From assembly GCA_023435565.1 (NCBI GenBank), contig JAEYRN010000085.1, positions 1 to 51,855 on the forward strand: a stretch of DNA of 51,855 nt. The letters run 5' to 3'. A model generated the notes under the pieces. That model worked only from the letters and a program-made list of their open reading frames with translations, had not been told where the DNA came from and did not search any database. Both the position numbers and the translations under genes were made by a program. The stretch's first letter is position 1. Every line of letters begins with the position of its first letter. Below, in pieces: positions 8,380 through 17,483 of this stretch. Source of the DNA: Bacillota bacterium (GTDB lineage Bacteria > Bacillota > UBA4882 > UBA8346).

Positions 8380-9933
8380 TTAATGTTTGAAATGCCTGAC
8401 TCCCGTAAAAATCATTGATAATCCCAATTTATCGGCCATATCGATTGAATCTTGGTCTTTAAGGGAACCGCCCGGCTGAATAATAGCTGAAACACCGGCT
8501 TTAGCGGCAGCCTCAACCGTATCCGTCATTGGAAAAAAAGCATCGGAAGCTAAACACGCACCTTTTGCCTTACTCCCGGCCTGTCCAATTGCTATCATGG
8601 CCGCCCCAATCCGGTTGGTTTGCCCCGGACCGATTCCAACAGTCCCAAAATCTTTAGTTAAAACGATGGCATTTGACTTAACATGCTTTACTACTTGCCA
8701 TCCGAATTGCAGTTCGGCAAGTTCCTCCTTGGTAGGCTGCTTCTTGGTCACTACTTTCCATTCGGACGTAGCTGTTTTTATCGTATCAGTCTCTTGAATC
8801 AGTAACCCACCGGCCACTTTTTTCAGATCTATTCCAGGTGCGGATTCTATTTTACCAAGTTCGGGAAGTTCCAACAGGCGTAAATTCTTCTTTTTAGCTA
8901 ATAAATCGAAAGCTTCCGGAGAAAAAAGTGGTGCGATAACTATTTCAAGAAATAACTCGCTCATTGCCTCAGCCGATTTTAAATCCACTTCCCGGTTAAA
9001 GGCAACAATTCCCCCAAATATTGAAACCGGATCACTTAAGTAAGCTTTCTGATATGCTTCAAACCCATTTTTACCGACGCCCACTCCGCATGGGTTGGCA
9101 TGTTTAACCGCAACCACTGCCGGGTCCGTAAACTCCTTGACTATCTCAATCGCAGCATTAGCGTCATTGATATTATTGAAAGACAGTTCCTTACCGTGCA
9201 ATTGTTTGGCCGAGGTAACCGTTCCCAATGGTGTAGGGACTTCCTGATAAAAAGCGGCTTTTTGGTGAGGATTTTCTCCATAACGCAAGCTTTGTTTCTT
9301 TTCATAAGTCAATTGGAGTAAGTCCGGCGACCCGTCTTCGGCCATTCCGTATTTCGAGTTGAGGTAATTGAAAATCATCGAATCATATAAAGAGGTGGTT
9401 TTAAATACTTTCAAAGCACATTTCTGGCGAAAATCCAACGAAGTGTCGCCGTTGTTCGACATCATTTCCCCAATCAACCCTTGATAATCTTCCGGATCCA
9501 CCACTACTGTGACAAAACGGTGGTTTTTGGCGGCGGAACGAAGCATTGAAGGGCCACCGATATCGATATTTTCAATTGCGTCTTCCAGGGTAACGCCGGG
9601 CTTAGCAATTGTGGCGGCAAACGGATATAAGTTTACCACTACCAAATCGATGGATTCGATTTTTTCTGATTCCATTTGCCGGAGGTGTTCCGCTGAATCC
9701 CGGATGGCTAATAGCCCTCCGTGTATTTTGGGATGGAGTGTTTTGACCCTACCGTCTAAAATTTCTGGGAATCCGGTGACTTCCGAGATATATGTAACCG
9801 GTACTCCAGCTTCTTTAATCGTATTAAAAGTCCCTCCGGTCGAAATTAATTCAACTCCGGAATTAGTTAAAAACTTAGCCAGTTCAAGTAAACCGGTTTT
9901 GTCGGAAACACTAAGTAAAGCTCTTTTAATCAT
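8380..9933 (-). CDS. purH: Bifunctional AICAR transformylase / IMP cyclohydrolase
   Basis: PurH carries out the last two steps to IMP. The 517-residue protein has an N-terminal MGS-fold cyclohydrolase domain (about 1-195, with STGGTFNTI and ALISVSDKTG-like start ALLSVSDKTG) and a C-terminal formyltransferase domain (about 200-517, with KHANPCGVGVG near residue 278 and PGGSLKDQDSI near the end). Its ATG overlaps the purN stop as ATGA, with AGGAGGG just upstream, which implies translational coupling. Confidence 0.98.
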   Translation of the reverse strand: MIKRALLSVSDKTGLLELAKFLTNSGVELISTGGTFNTIKEAGVPVTYISEVTGFPEILDGRVKTLHPKIHGGLLAIRDSAEHLRQMESEKIESIDLVVVNLYPFAATIAKPGVTLEDAIENIDIGGPSMLRSAAKNHRFVTVVVDPEDYQGLIGEMMSNNGDTSLDFRQKCALKVFKTTSLYDSMIFNYLNSKYGMAEDGSPDLLQLTYEKKQSLRYGENPHQKAAFYQEVPTPLGTVTSAKQLHGKELSFNNINDANAAIEIVKEFTDPAVVAVKHANPCGVGVGKNGFEAYQKAYLSDPVSIFGGIVAFNREVDLKSAEAMSELFLEIVIAPLFSPEAFDLLAKKKNLRLLELPELGKIESAPGIDLKKVAGGLLIQETDTIKTATSEWKVVTKKQPTKEELAELQFGWQVVKHVKSNAIVLTKDFGTVGIGPGQTNRIGAAMIAIGQAGSKAKGACLASDAFFPMTDTVEAAAKAGVSAIIQPGGSLKDQDSIDMADKLGLSMIFTGVRHFKH

Positions 9934-10565
9934 TCATTTCCCTCCTGACTACTCTCTCTAACTCTCATTCCATCAATAGTGACTCTTTCTTCTAAAATTA
10001 ATTTAATAGCTTCGGGAAAGATTTGATGTTCGATTTTTAAGACTTTCTCCGCTAAACTCTCGGGTGTGTCCGTATCGGCAACTGCTACAATTCCTTGGCG
10101 GACAATCGGCCCGATATCCGTCTCGGGGGTTACCAAATGAACCGTTGCTCCTGAAAACTTAGTTCCGGAAGCAATAACCGCCTCATGAACATAATGGCCG
10201 TACATGCCTTTGCCGCCAAATGCCGGCAATAAAGCCGGATGAATATTAAGGACCCGGTTTGGATAAGCGTCGGTTAGCATCCGGTCCAGAATTCTTAGAA
10301 AACCGGCTAAACAAACCAGATTAACTTGATATTTCTGTAAACTATTAAGTATGGCTTCGGTAAACTCCCGGGCGGTTAAGTATTCGCGATGGTCAATTAC
10401 CACAGCCGGGATTCCATGGCGAACTGCCCGTTCTAGCGCAAACACACCCGGCTTATTACTGATAACAACAGCAATCTCAGTCTTCAGCTTTCCGTCTTCA
10501 ACGGAGTCGATAATAGCCTGAAGATTGCTCCCTCCGCCTGAAACCAAAACCCCAATCCGTTTCAT
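9930..10565 (-). CDS. purN: Phosphoribosylglycinamide formyltransferase (GAR transformylase)
   Basis: PurN moves a formyl group from 10-formyl-tetrahydrofolate to GAR. The 211-residue protein has VSGGGSNLQAII (8-19), the catalytic NIHPALLPAFGG loop (about 108-119) and the HLVTPETDIGPIV stretch with the essential Asp. It overlaps purH by four bases. It follows glyA, the enzyme that loads folate with one-carbon units, so the two may be co-regulated. Confidence 0.97.
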   Translation of the reverse strand: MKRIGVLVSGGGSNLQAIIDSVEDGKLKTEIAVVISNKPGVFALERAVRHGIPAVVIDHREYLTAREFTEAILNSLQKYQVNLVCLAGFLRILDRMLTDAYPNRVLNIHPALLPAFGGKGMYGHYVHEAVIASGTKFSGATVHLVTPETDIGPIVRQGIVAVADTDTPESLAEKVLKIEHQIFPEAIKLILEERVTIDGMRVRESSQEGNE

Positions 10566-10632
10566 ATCACTAACTATCTCCCTGTTTTCTCTACCGAGTA
10601 AAATACTAATTGAAATTTTTATAGGGTTTTAA

Positions 10633-10667
10633 TTGTAAATTGTACATTGTAAATTGTAAATTGAATT
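10633..10667. repeat. Heptanucleotide tandem repeat between glyA and purN
   Basis: Five seven-base units in a row: TTGTAAA TTGTACA, two more TTGTAAA, then TTGAATT. This is the cleanest of the heptad arrays in the window. It reaches the glyA stop codon at 10666. Confidence 0.75.
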
Positions 10668-11925
10668 AAATCCCCGGTACCGGATATTTCGAACAAAAAG
10701 CTTCAACATTTTGTTTAATTTCAGCCAGGAATGGCTCATTTTGGTGATTTTTTAAGGCATCGACTATCCACATTCCAATCTGTTTCATTTCTGCCTCTTT
10801 CATGCCACGAGTGGTTGCAGCCGGTGTACCCAAACGAATTCCACTAGGCCGGAGCGGCGGATTGGGGTCGTCGGGAATAATTTGTTTATTTGTTGTAATA
10901 CCTACCCGATCTAAAACCTTTTCAGCTTCTTTTCCGTCAATGCCGAAACTGGATACGGTATTGATTACCATCATGTGGTTGTCCGTACCCCCGGTGATTA
11001 ACTGGGCACCGTTATTGAGTAAAGATTCAGCTAACGCTTTAGCGTTTTTAAGAGTTTGAGCAGCGTAGGTTTTAAACTCCGGTTCAAGCGCTTTACCAAG
11101 GGTAATAGCGATTCCGGCGATAGTGTGCATATGCGGTCCGCCCTGAAGCCCCGGGAAAACTGATTTATCAATGTCTTTCGCGTATTGTTCCCGGCACAAA
11201 ACCAACCCCCCGCGGGGACCTCTTAAACTTTTATGAGTTGTAGTAGTCACAATATCGAACCCATAGTCAAACGGGTTACGCATCACGCCACCGGCGATTA
11301 AACCGCCGATGTGGGATACGTCAGCCATGGTTATAGCCCCCACGGCGTCGGCAACTTTTTTAAAATCTTCATAATTATAATCACGAGGATAAGAAGTGTA
11401 TCCGCAAAGTACGATTTTGGGTTTGGTTTCTTTCGCAACCTGCATTAACTCTTCAAAGTCAATCTTACCGCCTGCTTCGGGTTGGGTTTTATAGCGGACA
11501 AAATTGAAGATCTTACCCATATGTGACACGGGAGCGCCATGAGTTAAGTGCCCACCGTGAGACAAATCCATACCTAACACAGTGTCCCCCGGTTTTAAGA
11601 AAGCCAGGTAAACTGCTTGATTCATCGGAGAACCCGAAAGGGCTTGTACATTTGCGTGTTCACAGCGGAATACTTTTTTTGCTCTTTCGATGGCTAACTT
11701 TTCAATCACGTCGGTATAATCTTGACCGCCGTAGTATCTTTTGCCGGGGTAACCTTCGGCGTATTTATTAGTAAAAACGGAACCATTGGCAGCAAGAACT
11801 TCAGGATATGTATAATTTTCCGAAGGAATCAATTCAATCCCCTTTTTTTCCCGCTCTTCTTCCCCTTTAATCGCTTGATATATTTCAGGGTCGTTTTTTT
11901 GCAACAAATTCCAATTCTCTTCCAT
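10666..11925 (-). CDS. glyA: Serine hydroxymethyltransferase
   Basis: GlyA converts serine and tetrahydrofolate to glycine and methylene-tetrahydrofolate. Both products feed purine synthesis: glycine for PurD and one-carbon units for PurN and PurH. The 419-residue protein has SENYTYPEV near the N-terminus, the PLP-binding TTTTHKSLRGPRGG (Lys near residue 229) and GGHLTHGAPVS. I chose the ATG at 11925, which has AAGGAG eight bases before it; a GTG three codons upstream is too close to that site. It lies within the purine operon between purM and purN. Confidence 0.97.
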   Translation of the reverse strand: MEENWNLLQKNDPEIYQAIKGEEEREKKGIELIPSENYTYPEVLAANGSVFTNKYAEGYPGKRYYGGQDYTDVIEKLAIERAKKVFRCEHANVQALSGSPMNQAVYLAFLKPGDTVLGMDLSHGGHLTHGAPVSHMGKIFNFVRYKTQPEAGGKIDFEELMQVAKETKPKIVLCGYTSYPRDYNYEDFKKVADAVGAITMADVSHIGGLIAGGVMRNPFDYGFDIVTTTTHKSLRGPRGGLVLCREQYAKDIDKSVFPGLQGGPHMHTIAGIAITLGKALEPEFKTYAAQTLKNAKALAESLLNNGAQLITGGTDNHMMVINTVSSFGIDGKEAEKVLDRVGITTNKQIIPDDPNPPLRPSGIRLGTPAATTRGMKEAEMKQIGMWIVDALKNHQNEPFLAEIKQNVEAFCSKYPVPGI

Positions 11926-12017
11926 AATCTCCACTCCTTTAATCCTTTTATAAACTATTTTAACTTAACACTTCAAACTATAAATAGGATTTAATTTGCA
12001 ACATTTCAAAAAGAAAA

Positions 12018-13034
12018 TCAAACAAGTCTTACCTCGTGTTCCCCTTCGATAACCGAACCTATTTGGTAAGCTCCGGATAATAAGGACCCAATCTGTTTCG
12101 CATTCTGAGAGTTACATATTAGTACCATTCCGATCCCCATATTAAAGACCCGATAAGCTTCGTCGTCAGGTATAGCGCCTTCTTTTTGGAGAAACTCAAA
12201 AATAGGGAGCACCGGCCAGGATCCTTTATTAATCCGAACACCGCATCCCTCAGGCAGGATTCGAGGAATATTGTCAAAAAATCCCCCGCCGGTAATATGA
12301 GCCAGGCCATTGACCAATCCATTCATGATTAACGGATATAGTTCCTTGAAATAAGACCGATGCGGTGCCAATAAAACTTCGCCAATCGAACCGGATAATC
12401 CGGCAACCATATCAGTTGGTTTTAGACCCAAAATTTCAAAACAAATCTTCCTTGCCAGTGAATAACCGTTGGTATGTAAACCTAAAGAGGGCAGACCAAA
12501 AACCAGGTCTCCCGGTTTTATGTTTGAACCGGTAATTACCTGCTTTCGGTCGGCAACTCCAACAATGGTACCTACCAAATCAAACTCTTCTTTAGAATAA
12601 ATTCCCGGCATTTCTGCGGTTTCACCGCCAATTAACACACAACCGTTTTCGCGACAACCTCTGGCCAAACCGGAGACAATCGACTCAATATTAGCCGGAT
12701 TAACGGAACCGGTCCCTATATAATCGAGAAAAAAGAGGGGTTTCGCTCCCTGGACCAAAATATCGTTAACACAATGATTGACCAAATCATAACCGACCGT
12801 ATCATATTTATTTAAAGCAAAGGCTATTTTAAGTTTAGTCCCCACTCCATCGGTGCTGGACACCAATACCGGATCACAGTATTCGGAAGCCGGGAAAGAG
12901 TATAAACCTCCGAAACTGCCTAAATCCCCCAATACTTGCTGGTTATAGGTGCCTTGTACCAATTTTTTGATCCTTTTTACAGCTTCAATCCCGGCATCTA
13001 TATTGACACCGGCTGATTTGTAGAGATCGGCCAT
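12018..13034 (-). CDS. purM: Phosphoribosylformylglycinamidine cyclo-ligase (AIR synthetase)
   Basis: PurM closes the imidazole ring of AIR with ATP. The 338-residue length is standard. The protein begins YKSAGVNIDAG and has SSTDGVGTKLKIA (about 60-72), GGETAEMPGIYS (about 137) and HITGGGFFDNIPR (about 246). GAGGAG lies seven bases before the ATG, four bases after the purF stop. Confidence 0.98.
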   Translation of the reverse strand: MADLYKSAGVNIDAGIEAVKRIKKLVQGTYNQQVLGDLGSFGGLYSFPASEYCDPVLVSSTDGVGTKLKIAFALNKYDTVGYDLVNHCVNDILVQGAKPLFFLDYIGTGSVNPANIESIVSGLARGCRENGCVLIGGETAEMPGIYSKEEFDLVGTIVGVADRKQVITGSNIKPGDLVFGLPSLGLHTNGYSLARKICFEILGLKPTDMVAGLSGSIGEVLLAPHRSYFKELYPLIMNGLVNGLAHITGGGFFDNIPRILPEGCGVRINKGSWPVLPIFEFLQKEGAIPDDEAYRVFNMGIGMVLICNSQNAKQIGSLLSGAYQIGSVIEGEHEVRLV

Positions 13035-13038
13035 CCTA

Positions 13039-14478
13039 TTACTCCTCTTCTAATGAATATTTATTATTTCCTTCCGGGATTGGTATTGGAAAATTCCCGT
13101 TAAAACAAGCCACACAAAGATCCTTATTCGGTTGGACCGCCCGATATAAGCCTTCCAAAGTTAAATAAGTCAAACTATCGGCTTGAATAAAGTTACAGAT
13201 TTCATTGACCGTATGGGCCGAAGCAATTAATTCTTTCCGGACCGAAGTATCAATCCCATAGTAACAAGGATGGGTAATTGGTGGAGCGCTAATGCACATA
13301 TGAACCTCTTTAGCCCCCGCTTCCCGTAATAATCTAATGATCTTCCCGCTGGTAGTACCCCTTACGATAGAATCATCAATAATAACAACCCGTTTCCCCT
13401 TTAAGACTCCTTCAACCGGGTTTAGCTTAATCCTCACACCCATATCCCTCATTGTCTGATGAGGCTGGATGAAGGTTCGACCCATATATGGATTTTTAAT
13501 CAATCCGATGTCATAAGGAATTCCGGAAGCCTCCGCGAATCCCATTGCTGCTGAACGGCCGGTATCAGGAACCGAAATGACCACATCAGCATCCCGGTTA
13601 AACAGTTTGGCTAGTTCACGCCCCATTGCTTTTCGGGATAGGTGTACATTGAGACCGTCGATATTACTATCGGGGCGGGCGAAATATATATACTCAAAAA
13701 CACAAGTGGCTTGAGTTTTCTTCTCCGGTAGATAATAACTTTTTACCCCATCGCTATCAATCACAATCATTTCACCGGGGTTTACATCCCGGATAAAATG
13801 ACCGCCAATACTTGAAAAAACACAACTTTCGGATGAAATAACGTAAGCGTCGGCTAATTTCCCAAGGCACAAAGGACGCACTCCAAATGGGTCCCTTAAG
13901 CCAATCAACGTATCCTTGGACATTAACACCAATGAATAAGAACCCTGCAAATCTCCGGCTGCTTTTATAATTGCGTTGCTTAAATTCTCCCGACTATGCC
14001 GGGCGATTAAATTAATAATCACTTCAGTATCGGTTGTAGATTGAAAGACTGATCCGTCATCCTCTAGCTTTTGCCGGAGTTCTTCGGTATTTACCAGATT
14101 ACCGTTATGAGCGACTGCTAAGATTCCTTTAGAACAACGGGCCATCAAGGGTTGAGCATTCGCCAACAAACTGGAACCGGTAGTCGAATAACGGACATGT
14201 CCAATGGCGATCCTTCCTTTAAGTCCTTCAAGAATTTCCCGGTTAAAAACATTGGAAACCAGTCCCATATTTTTATGGACTGAAAAATGTTGACCGTCTG
14301 AAACTACTATCCCGGCGCTTTCTTGTCCCCGATGTTGTAGAGCGTATAATCCCAGGTAGGTCAAAGTAGCGGCTTCGAATTGGGAATCATTACTATAAAT
14401 CCCGAAAACACCGCAAGCTTCTTCCTGCTTATCCTCCAAAATGAAACTTTCCATTAGCACATCCGGTTGTTCCATCAT
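13039..14478 (-). CDS. purF: Glutamine PRPP amidotransferase
   Basis: PurF makes phosphoribosylamine from PRPP and glutamine, the committed step of purine synthesis. It is of the Bacillus type: an N-terminal propeptide of about 21 residues precedes the nucleophile C22 (EEACGVFG), and cysteines near CVFEYIYFARPDS, HPCYYGID and DLCVACF suit an oxygen-sensitive [4Fe-4S] cluster. The PRPP loop is VVIIDDSIVRGTTSGK (about 365-380). The upstream riboswitch probably senses the same PRPP. GGAAGGG precedes the start; either of two consecutive ATGs may be used. Confidence 0.98.
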   Translation of the reverse strand: MMEQPDVLMESFILEDKQEEACGVFGIYSNDSQFEAATLTYLGLYALQHRGQESAGIVVSDGQHFSVHKNMGLVSNVFNREILEGLKGRIAIGHVRYSTTGSSLLANAQPLMARCSKGILAVAHNGNLVNTEELRQKLEDDGSVFQSTTDTEVIINLIARHSRENLSNAIIKAAGDLQGSYSLVLMSKDTLIGLRDPFGVRPLCLGKLADAYVISSESCVFSSIGGHFIRDVNPGEMIVIDSDGVKSYYLPEKKTQATCVFEYIYFARPDSNIDGLNVHLSRKAMGRELAKLFNRDADVVISVPDTGRSAAMGFAEASGIPYDIGLIKNPYMGRTFIQPHQTMRDMGVRIKLNPVEGVLKGKRVVIIDDSIVRGTTSGKIIRLLREAGAKEVHMCISAPPITHPCYYGIDTSVRKELIASAHTVNEICNFIQADSLTYLTLEGLYRAVQPNKDLCVACFNGNFPIPIPEGNNKYSLEEE

Positions 14479-14521
14479 TATTTCCCTTCCGGCTTAAATT
14501 TGGTTTTTATTTTTCGCAAAA

Positions 14522-15925
14522 CTAAAACAATCTTTTTTCCCAAATGTCGCATATTGCTTCGGCTTTTTGGGCCGCCCAGCCAATATATTTGGCGGGATTT
14601 TCGAGCACTTCCCTTTGTTTTGGAGTTAACTTACTCCAATAAGGCAGGAGCTCGGTCCGTTCCACCAAAAGCTCACGGAGGGTCTTACCGGTTTTTTGTG
14701 ACTCAAGGGTCAATAATCGAACCGCCTCGTGAGCATCGGGGTGACCCATGGAAGCCAATAAAATATAGAGTGGTTCGGCAATCACCATTTCTTTGGTAAA
14801 TTCAAAGTTTCGTTCCATTCGATCCCGATCAACCACTAGTTTCTTTAATACTCTAGTTAAACGATCTACCGCGGCTACAAAACCAACTACAATCTCAGGA
14901 ACAAAACGTCCTGAAGCGGAATTGGTTAAATCACGTTGATGCTCGGAAATCTGGTCGGCATACATGGTAATCATCCGAGGCATAAATTCTTTCCACATAC
15001 TTTTAACATGTTCAAAGTTCCACGGATTCCGTTTATGAGGCATGGTTGATGATCCTACTTGGGTAGCTTCAAAAGCTTCCCCAACCTCGCTAATTTCAGT
15101 TCGTTGAAGATTGCGAATATCATCGGCCAGATTGGCAAGAACACCGAATGCCGAAATAATAGCATGAATATAATCGGTTAAATATTCGGGGGCTACAATT
15201 TGATTTGAATATTCGGAAGGTTTTAAACCAAGTTCCCAGAGAACCTCCGCTTCAAATTCAAACGGATCATCGAAAAAGAGTGAACTGGCATTATAGGCTC
15301 CGACCGCTCCGGCGATCTTACCACGTAAGTTTTGAGAAGTTTGTTTGATTAATTCGATCCTGGACCCGAACCTACTTACATATTCGGCCAAAGCAAACCC
15401 AAAGGTCACCGGAACCGCGTGTTGGCCATGAGTTCGACCCACTTGCAGCGTACTTTTTTCCCGGCGGGTAATATTAATTAAAATCCTTTCCAGTTCAATA
15501 ATTTTGGGAAGAACAACTTTCTCGGTGGCTTCCTTAAATCTCATTGCTGTGGCGGTATCCATAATATCCACCGATGTGGTAGTGAAATGTACAAAAGGTT
15601 TGGCATCGTCGCTCACCCGACGTTGAATGCAGTTGACCAAAGCCCGAATATTATGTTTGGTTATTTCTTCTTCTAAATAAACCTCTTCCGGCTCTACTTG
15701 TCCGCAAGCATTGGTAATCTCCTCGGCAATCGCTTGACTACAAAGGCCACGTTTCGCCAATACTCTGGCTAAAGCGGCTTCAACTTTCAATTCATAACGA
15801 ATATAAGCATTTTCGGAGAAGAAATCAGCCAATTCGGTAAAAAGAGACTGATTTGAGGCATAATAACGGTGGTCGAGCGGGCTTAAGCTTAAAAAAATGT
15901 TCCGATCCAAAAAGGGCACCCCCAT
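14522..15925 (-). CDS. purB: Adenylosuccinate lyase
   Basis: PurB cleaves SAICAR and adenylosuccinate, acting in both IMP and AMP synthesis. The 467-residue protein has the fumarase-superfamily signature SSTMPHKRNP (292-301) and GRTHGQHAVPVTFG near residue 162. It is the first gene after the leader riboswitch. The start is uncertain: the ATG at 15925 lacks a good ribosome site, while GGGGGTG inside the ORF lies seven bases before an in-frame TTG at 15910, which would remove five residues. Confidence 0.96.
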   Translation of the reverse strand: MGVPFLDRNIFLSLSPLDHRYYASNQSLFTELADFFSENAYIRYELKVEAALARVLAKRGLCSQAIAEEITNACGQVEPEEVYLEEEITKHNIRALVNCIQRRVSDDAKPFVHFTTTSVDIMDTATAMRFKEATEKVVLPKIIELERILINITRREKSTLQVGRTHGQHAVPVTFGFALAEYVSRFGSRIELIKQTSQNLRGKIAGAVGAYNASSLFFDDPFEFEAEVLWELGLKPSEYSNQIVAPEYLTDYIHAIISAFGVLANLADDIRNLQRTEISEVGEAFEATQVGSSTMPHKRNPWNFEHVKSMWKEFMPRMITMYADQISEHQRDLTNSASGRFVPEIVVGFVAAVDRLTRVLKKLVVDRDRMERNFEFTKEMVIAEPLYILLASMGHPDAHEAVRLLTLESQKTGKTLRELLVERTELLPYWSKLTPKQREVLENPAKYIGWAAQKAEAICDIWEKRLF

Positions 15926-15973
15926 TGTCAGTATCAGTAGACACTATTGATGATAGAAATAATAAAAGAACTT

Positions 15974-16014
15974 CAAAAAAGTAGAAAACGGATAGGTAAG
16001 TAAGAACCTATCCG
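15974..16014 (-). terminator. Riboswitch-linked intrinsic terminator
   Basis: On the minus strand CGGATAGG(T) pairs with (A)CCTATCCG (15989-16014), followed by TTTTCTACTTTTTT. It sits directly after the ykkC-class aptamer and before purB, the expected position for an expression platform that stops transcription when ligand is absent. Confidence 0.85.
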
Positions 16015-16120
16015 CCCGGGTTTTTATCCCTCTACGGTGTAACGCCTATGGCGCCTGCACCACTTGGACCAGACCTTCGCCAAATGACGAAACGGAACCC
16101 TAGGTGCACTTCCCAGTATT
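16013..16120 (-). promoter_or_regulatory. ykkC-class riboswitch, probably PRPP-sensing (subtype 2b)
   Basis: The minus strand carries the conserved ykkC blocks in order: CACCTAGGGTTCCG, CTGGTCCAAGTGG and GAGGGATAAAAACCCGGG. A terminator follows at once and purB begins 88 bases later. The ykkC scaffold has subtypes for guanidine, ppGpp, PRPP and nucleoside diphosphates. Placement ahead of a purine operon fits the PRPP subtype, which raises expression when PRPP is abundant. I see no guanine aptamer in tandem, though some PRPP riboswitches have one. Class membership is well supported; ligand is inferred from context. Confidence 0.85.
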
Positions 16121-16152
16121 AAATTAATAAATAATCAAAACTTAACTAATTT

Positions 16153-16181
16153 ATTGTAAGAGACGCTATCAGTTGTTGCAA
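16153..16181 (-). promoter_or_regulatory. Sigma-A promoter of the purB-purD operon
   Basis: On the minus strand TTGCAA (16176-16181) and TACAAT (16153-16158) are separated by 17 bases. Transcription would begin near 16146 and run through the riboswitch into purB, giving a leader of about 220 bases. Confidence 0.7.
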
Positions 16182-16280
16182 AGTTAAGCAGTTTGGTAAT
16201 TATTAAACGCGCTTAAGTATGAAAATGCTCAGTGACAACTATATTCTAACAAACCCGAAACTAGGTTGTCAATGATCGGT

Positions 16281-16802
16281 TTACTTCTGTTCTTTTTGAG
16301 CTAGATAAGCTTTATATCCGATCTCTTCCAGCAAAACCCCTTTATCATTTACTTCTTTAGCTAAGTGTTTTTTATAGTCCACAATTTTTAAACGTAGACC
16401 GGGGTCGACCACACTTAAAATTTGAGCTGCCAAGATTCCGGCATTTTTAGCTCCATTAATGCTGACTGTAGCCACAGGAATTCCACTTGGCATTTGGACA
16501 ATGGAATACAAAGAATCGATTCCATCCAAAGTGCTGGTTTTAATAGGGACACCAATTACAGGTAATGGAGTCATTGCAGCAAGTACTCCCGGAAGATGAG
16601 CAGCCCCGCCCGCTCCGGCAATAATTACTTCCAGTCCTCTTTCTCCTGCTGTTGAAGCATATTCAATCGCCCGTTTTGGAGAACGGTGCGCTGAAATAAC
16701 CGTCATTTCAAAATCTACACCGAATTTTTCCAACATCTCCGCAGCTAATTTCATAATCGGGAGATCGCTATCGCTACCCATAACTATCCCTACTAGCGGC
16801 AT
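16281..16802 (-). CDS. purE: 5-(carboxyamino)imidazole ribonucleotide mutase
   Basis: This 173-residue protein is class I PurE, which rearranges N5-CAIR to CAIR. Motifs are VMGSDSDLPIMK (7-18), SAHRSPKRA, GAGGAAHLPG (about 83-92) and VQMPSGIPVATVSING. Class I PurE normally needs PurK to make N5-CAIR, and no purK is in the window. It lies 59 bases after pyrE and upstream of the riboswitch promoter, so it is probably read with the pyr operon and not with the other purine genes. GAGGAGTGAGG precedes the ATG. Confidence 0.97.
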   Translation of the reverse strand: MPLVGIVMGSDSDLPIMKLAAEMLEKFGVDFEMTVISAHRSPKRAIEYASTAGERGLEVIIAGAGGAAHLPGVLAAMTPLPVIGVPIKTSTLDGIDSLYSIVQMPSGIPVATVSINGAKNAGILAAQILSVVDPGLRLKIVDYKKHLAKEVNDKGVLLEEIGYKAYLAQKEQK

Positions 16803-16861
16803 TTTACCTCACTCCTCTATCGAGAATACCTTCAAAAAAATTGTATCGAAACTATTTAGTA

Positions 16862-17434
16862 TTATTTACGGCTTCCAGGTTTAACAATCGGAATTCCTTC
16901 TTTACATAAAGGACATTCCTCCGGTTCCCAGGTCTCGATCTCAACCGAAATCAAAGATTCGGTATGCACTCCGAAATGAACCTTGCCGGCACTCCGGTCT
17001 ACTAATACTCCAACTCCGCTTACATTAGCTCCGCGTTCCCGAACCGCTTCCATTACTTCTTGAACGGATCCACCGGTAGTAATAACATCTTCTACTACTA
17101 ATACATTTTCATCGTCTTCCAAGTCAAATCCTCGCCGAAAAGTCATTTTCCCATCTTCACGTTCGGTAAAGAGGGCTCTAACGCCTAGTACTTTAGCGAC
17201 TTCATAAGCGATGATAATCCCACCTATAGCTGGTGCTACAACCGCGTGAATTTCATGTCCTTTAAAACGTCTGGCTAAATCTTCGCATAATTTCTCAGTA
17301 AATTTGGGATATTGTAAAACTTGAGCACATTGCATATACTTTTTACTATGACGACCTGATGTCAACCGAAAATGCCCTTCACGTAATACTTTTGTTTCCC
17401 TTAAAATTTCTAATATTTCTTTTTCTTCCAGCAA
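16862..17434 (-). CDS. pyrE: Orotate phosphoribosyltransferase
   Basis: PyrE joins orotate to PRPP, giving OMP. The 190-residue protein has the PRPP-binding VLVVEDVITTGGS (111-123) and a C-terminal CPLC pair (C174, C177) followed by GIPIVKPGS, the hallmark of the Thermus-type PyrE subfamily. It starts with TTG, supported by AAGGAGGAG six bases upstream. It follows pyrD by 49 bases; the usual neighbour pyrF is missing between them. Confidence 0.96.
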   Translation of the reverse strand: MLEEKEILEILRETKVLREGHFRLTSGRHSKKYMQCAQVLQYPKFTEKLCEDLARRFKGHEIHAVVAPAIGGIIIAYEVAKVLGVRALFTEREDGKMTFRRGFDLEDDENVLVVEDVITTGGSVQEVMEAVRERGANVSGVGVLVDRSAGKVHFGVHTESLISVEIETWEPEECPLCKEGIPIVKPGSRK

Positions 17435-17483
17435 CAGCGGCTCCTCCTTAGGTTATTGAAGAACAAACATGATGTAAATTCTA

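Noticed and set aside
9509..9961. 150-residue plus-strand ORF opposite purH
   Set aside because: It is the antisense shadow of purH and has no ribosome site or recognisable domain.
11935..12017. Glycine or THF riboswitch before glyA
   Set aside because: The 83-base gap is too short and AT-rich, and lacks conserved aptamer blocks.
16121..16280. Tandem guanine riboswitch upstream of the PRPP switch
   Set aside because: The conserved purine-aptamer loop sequences are not present in this stretch.
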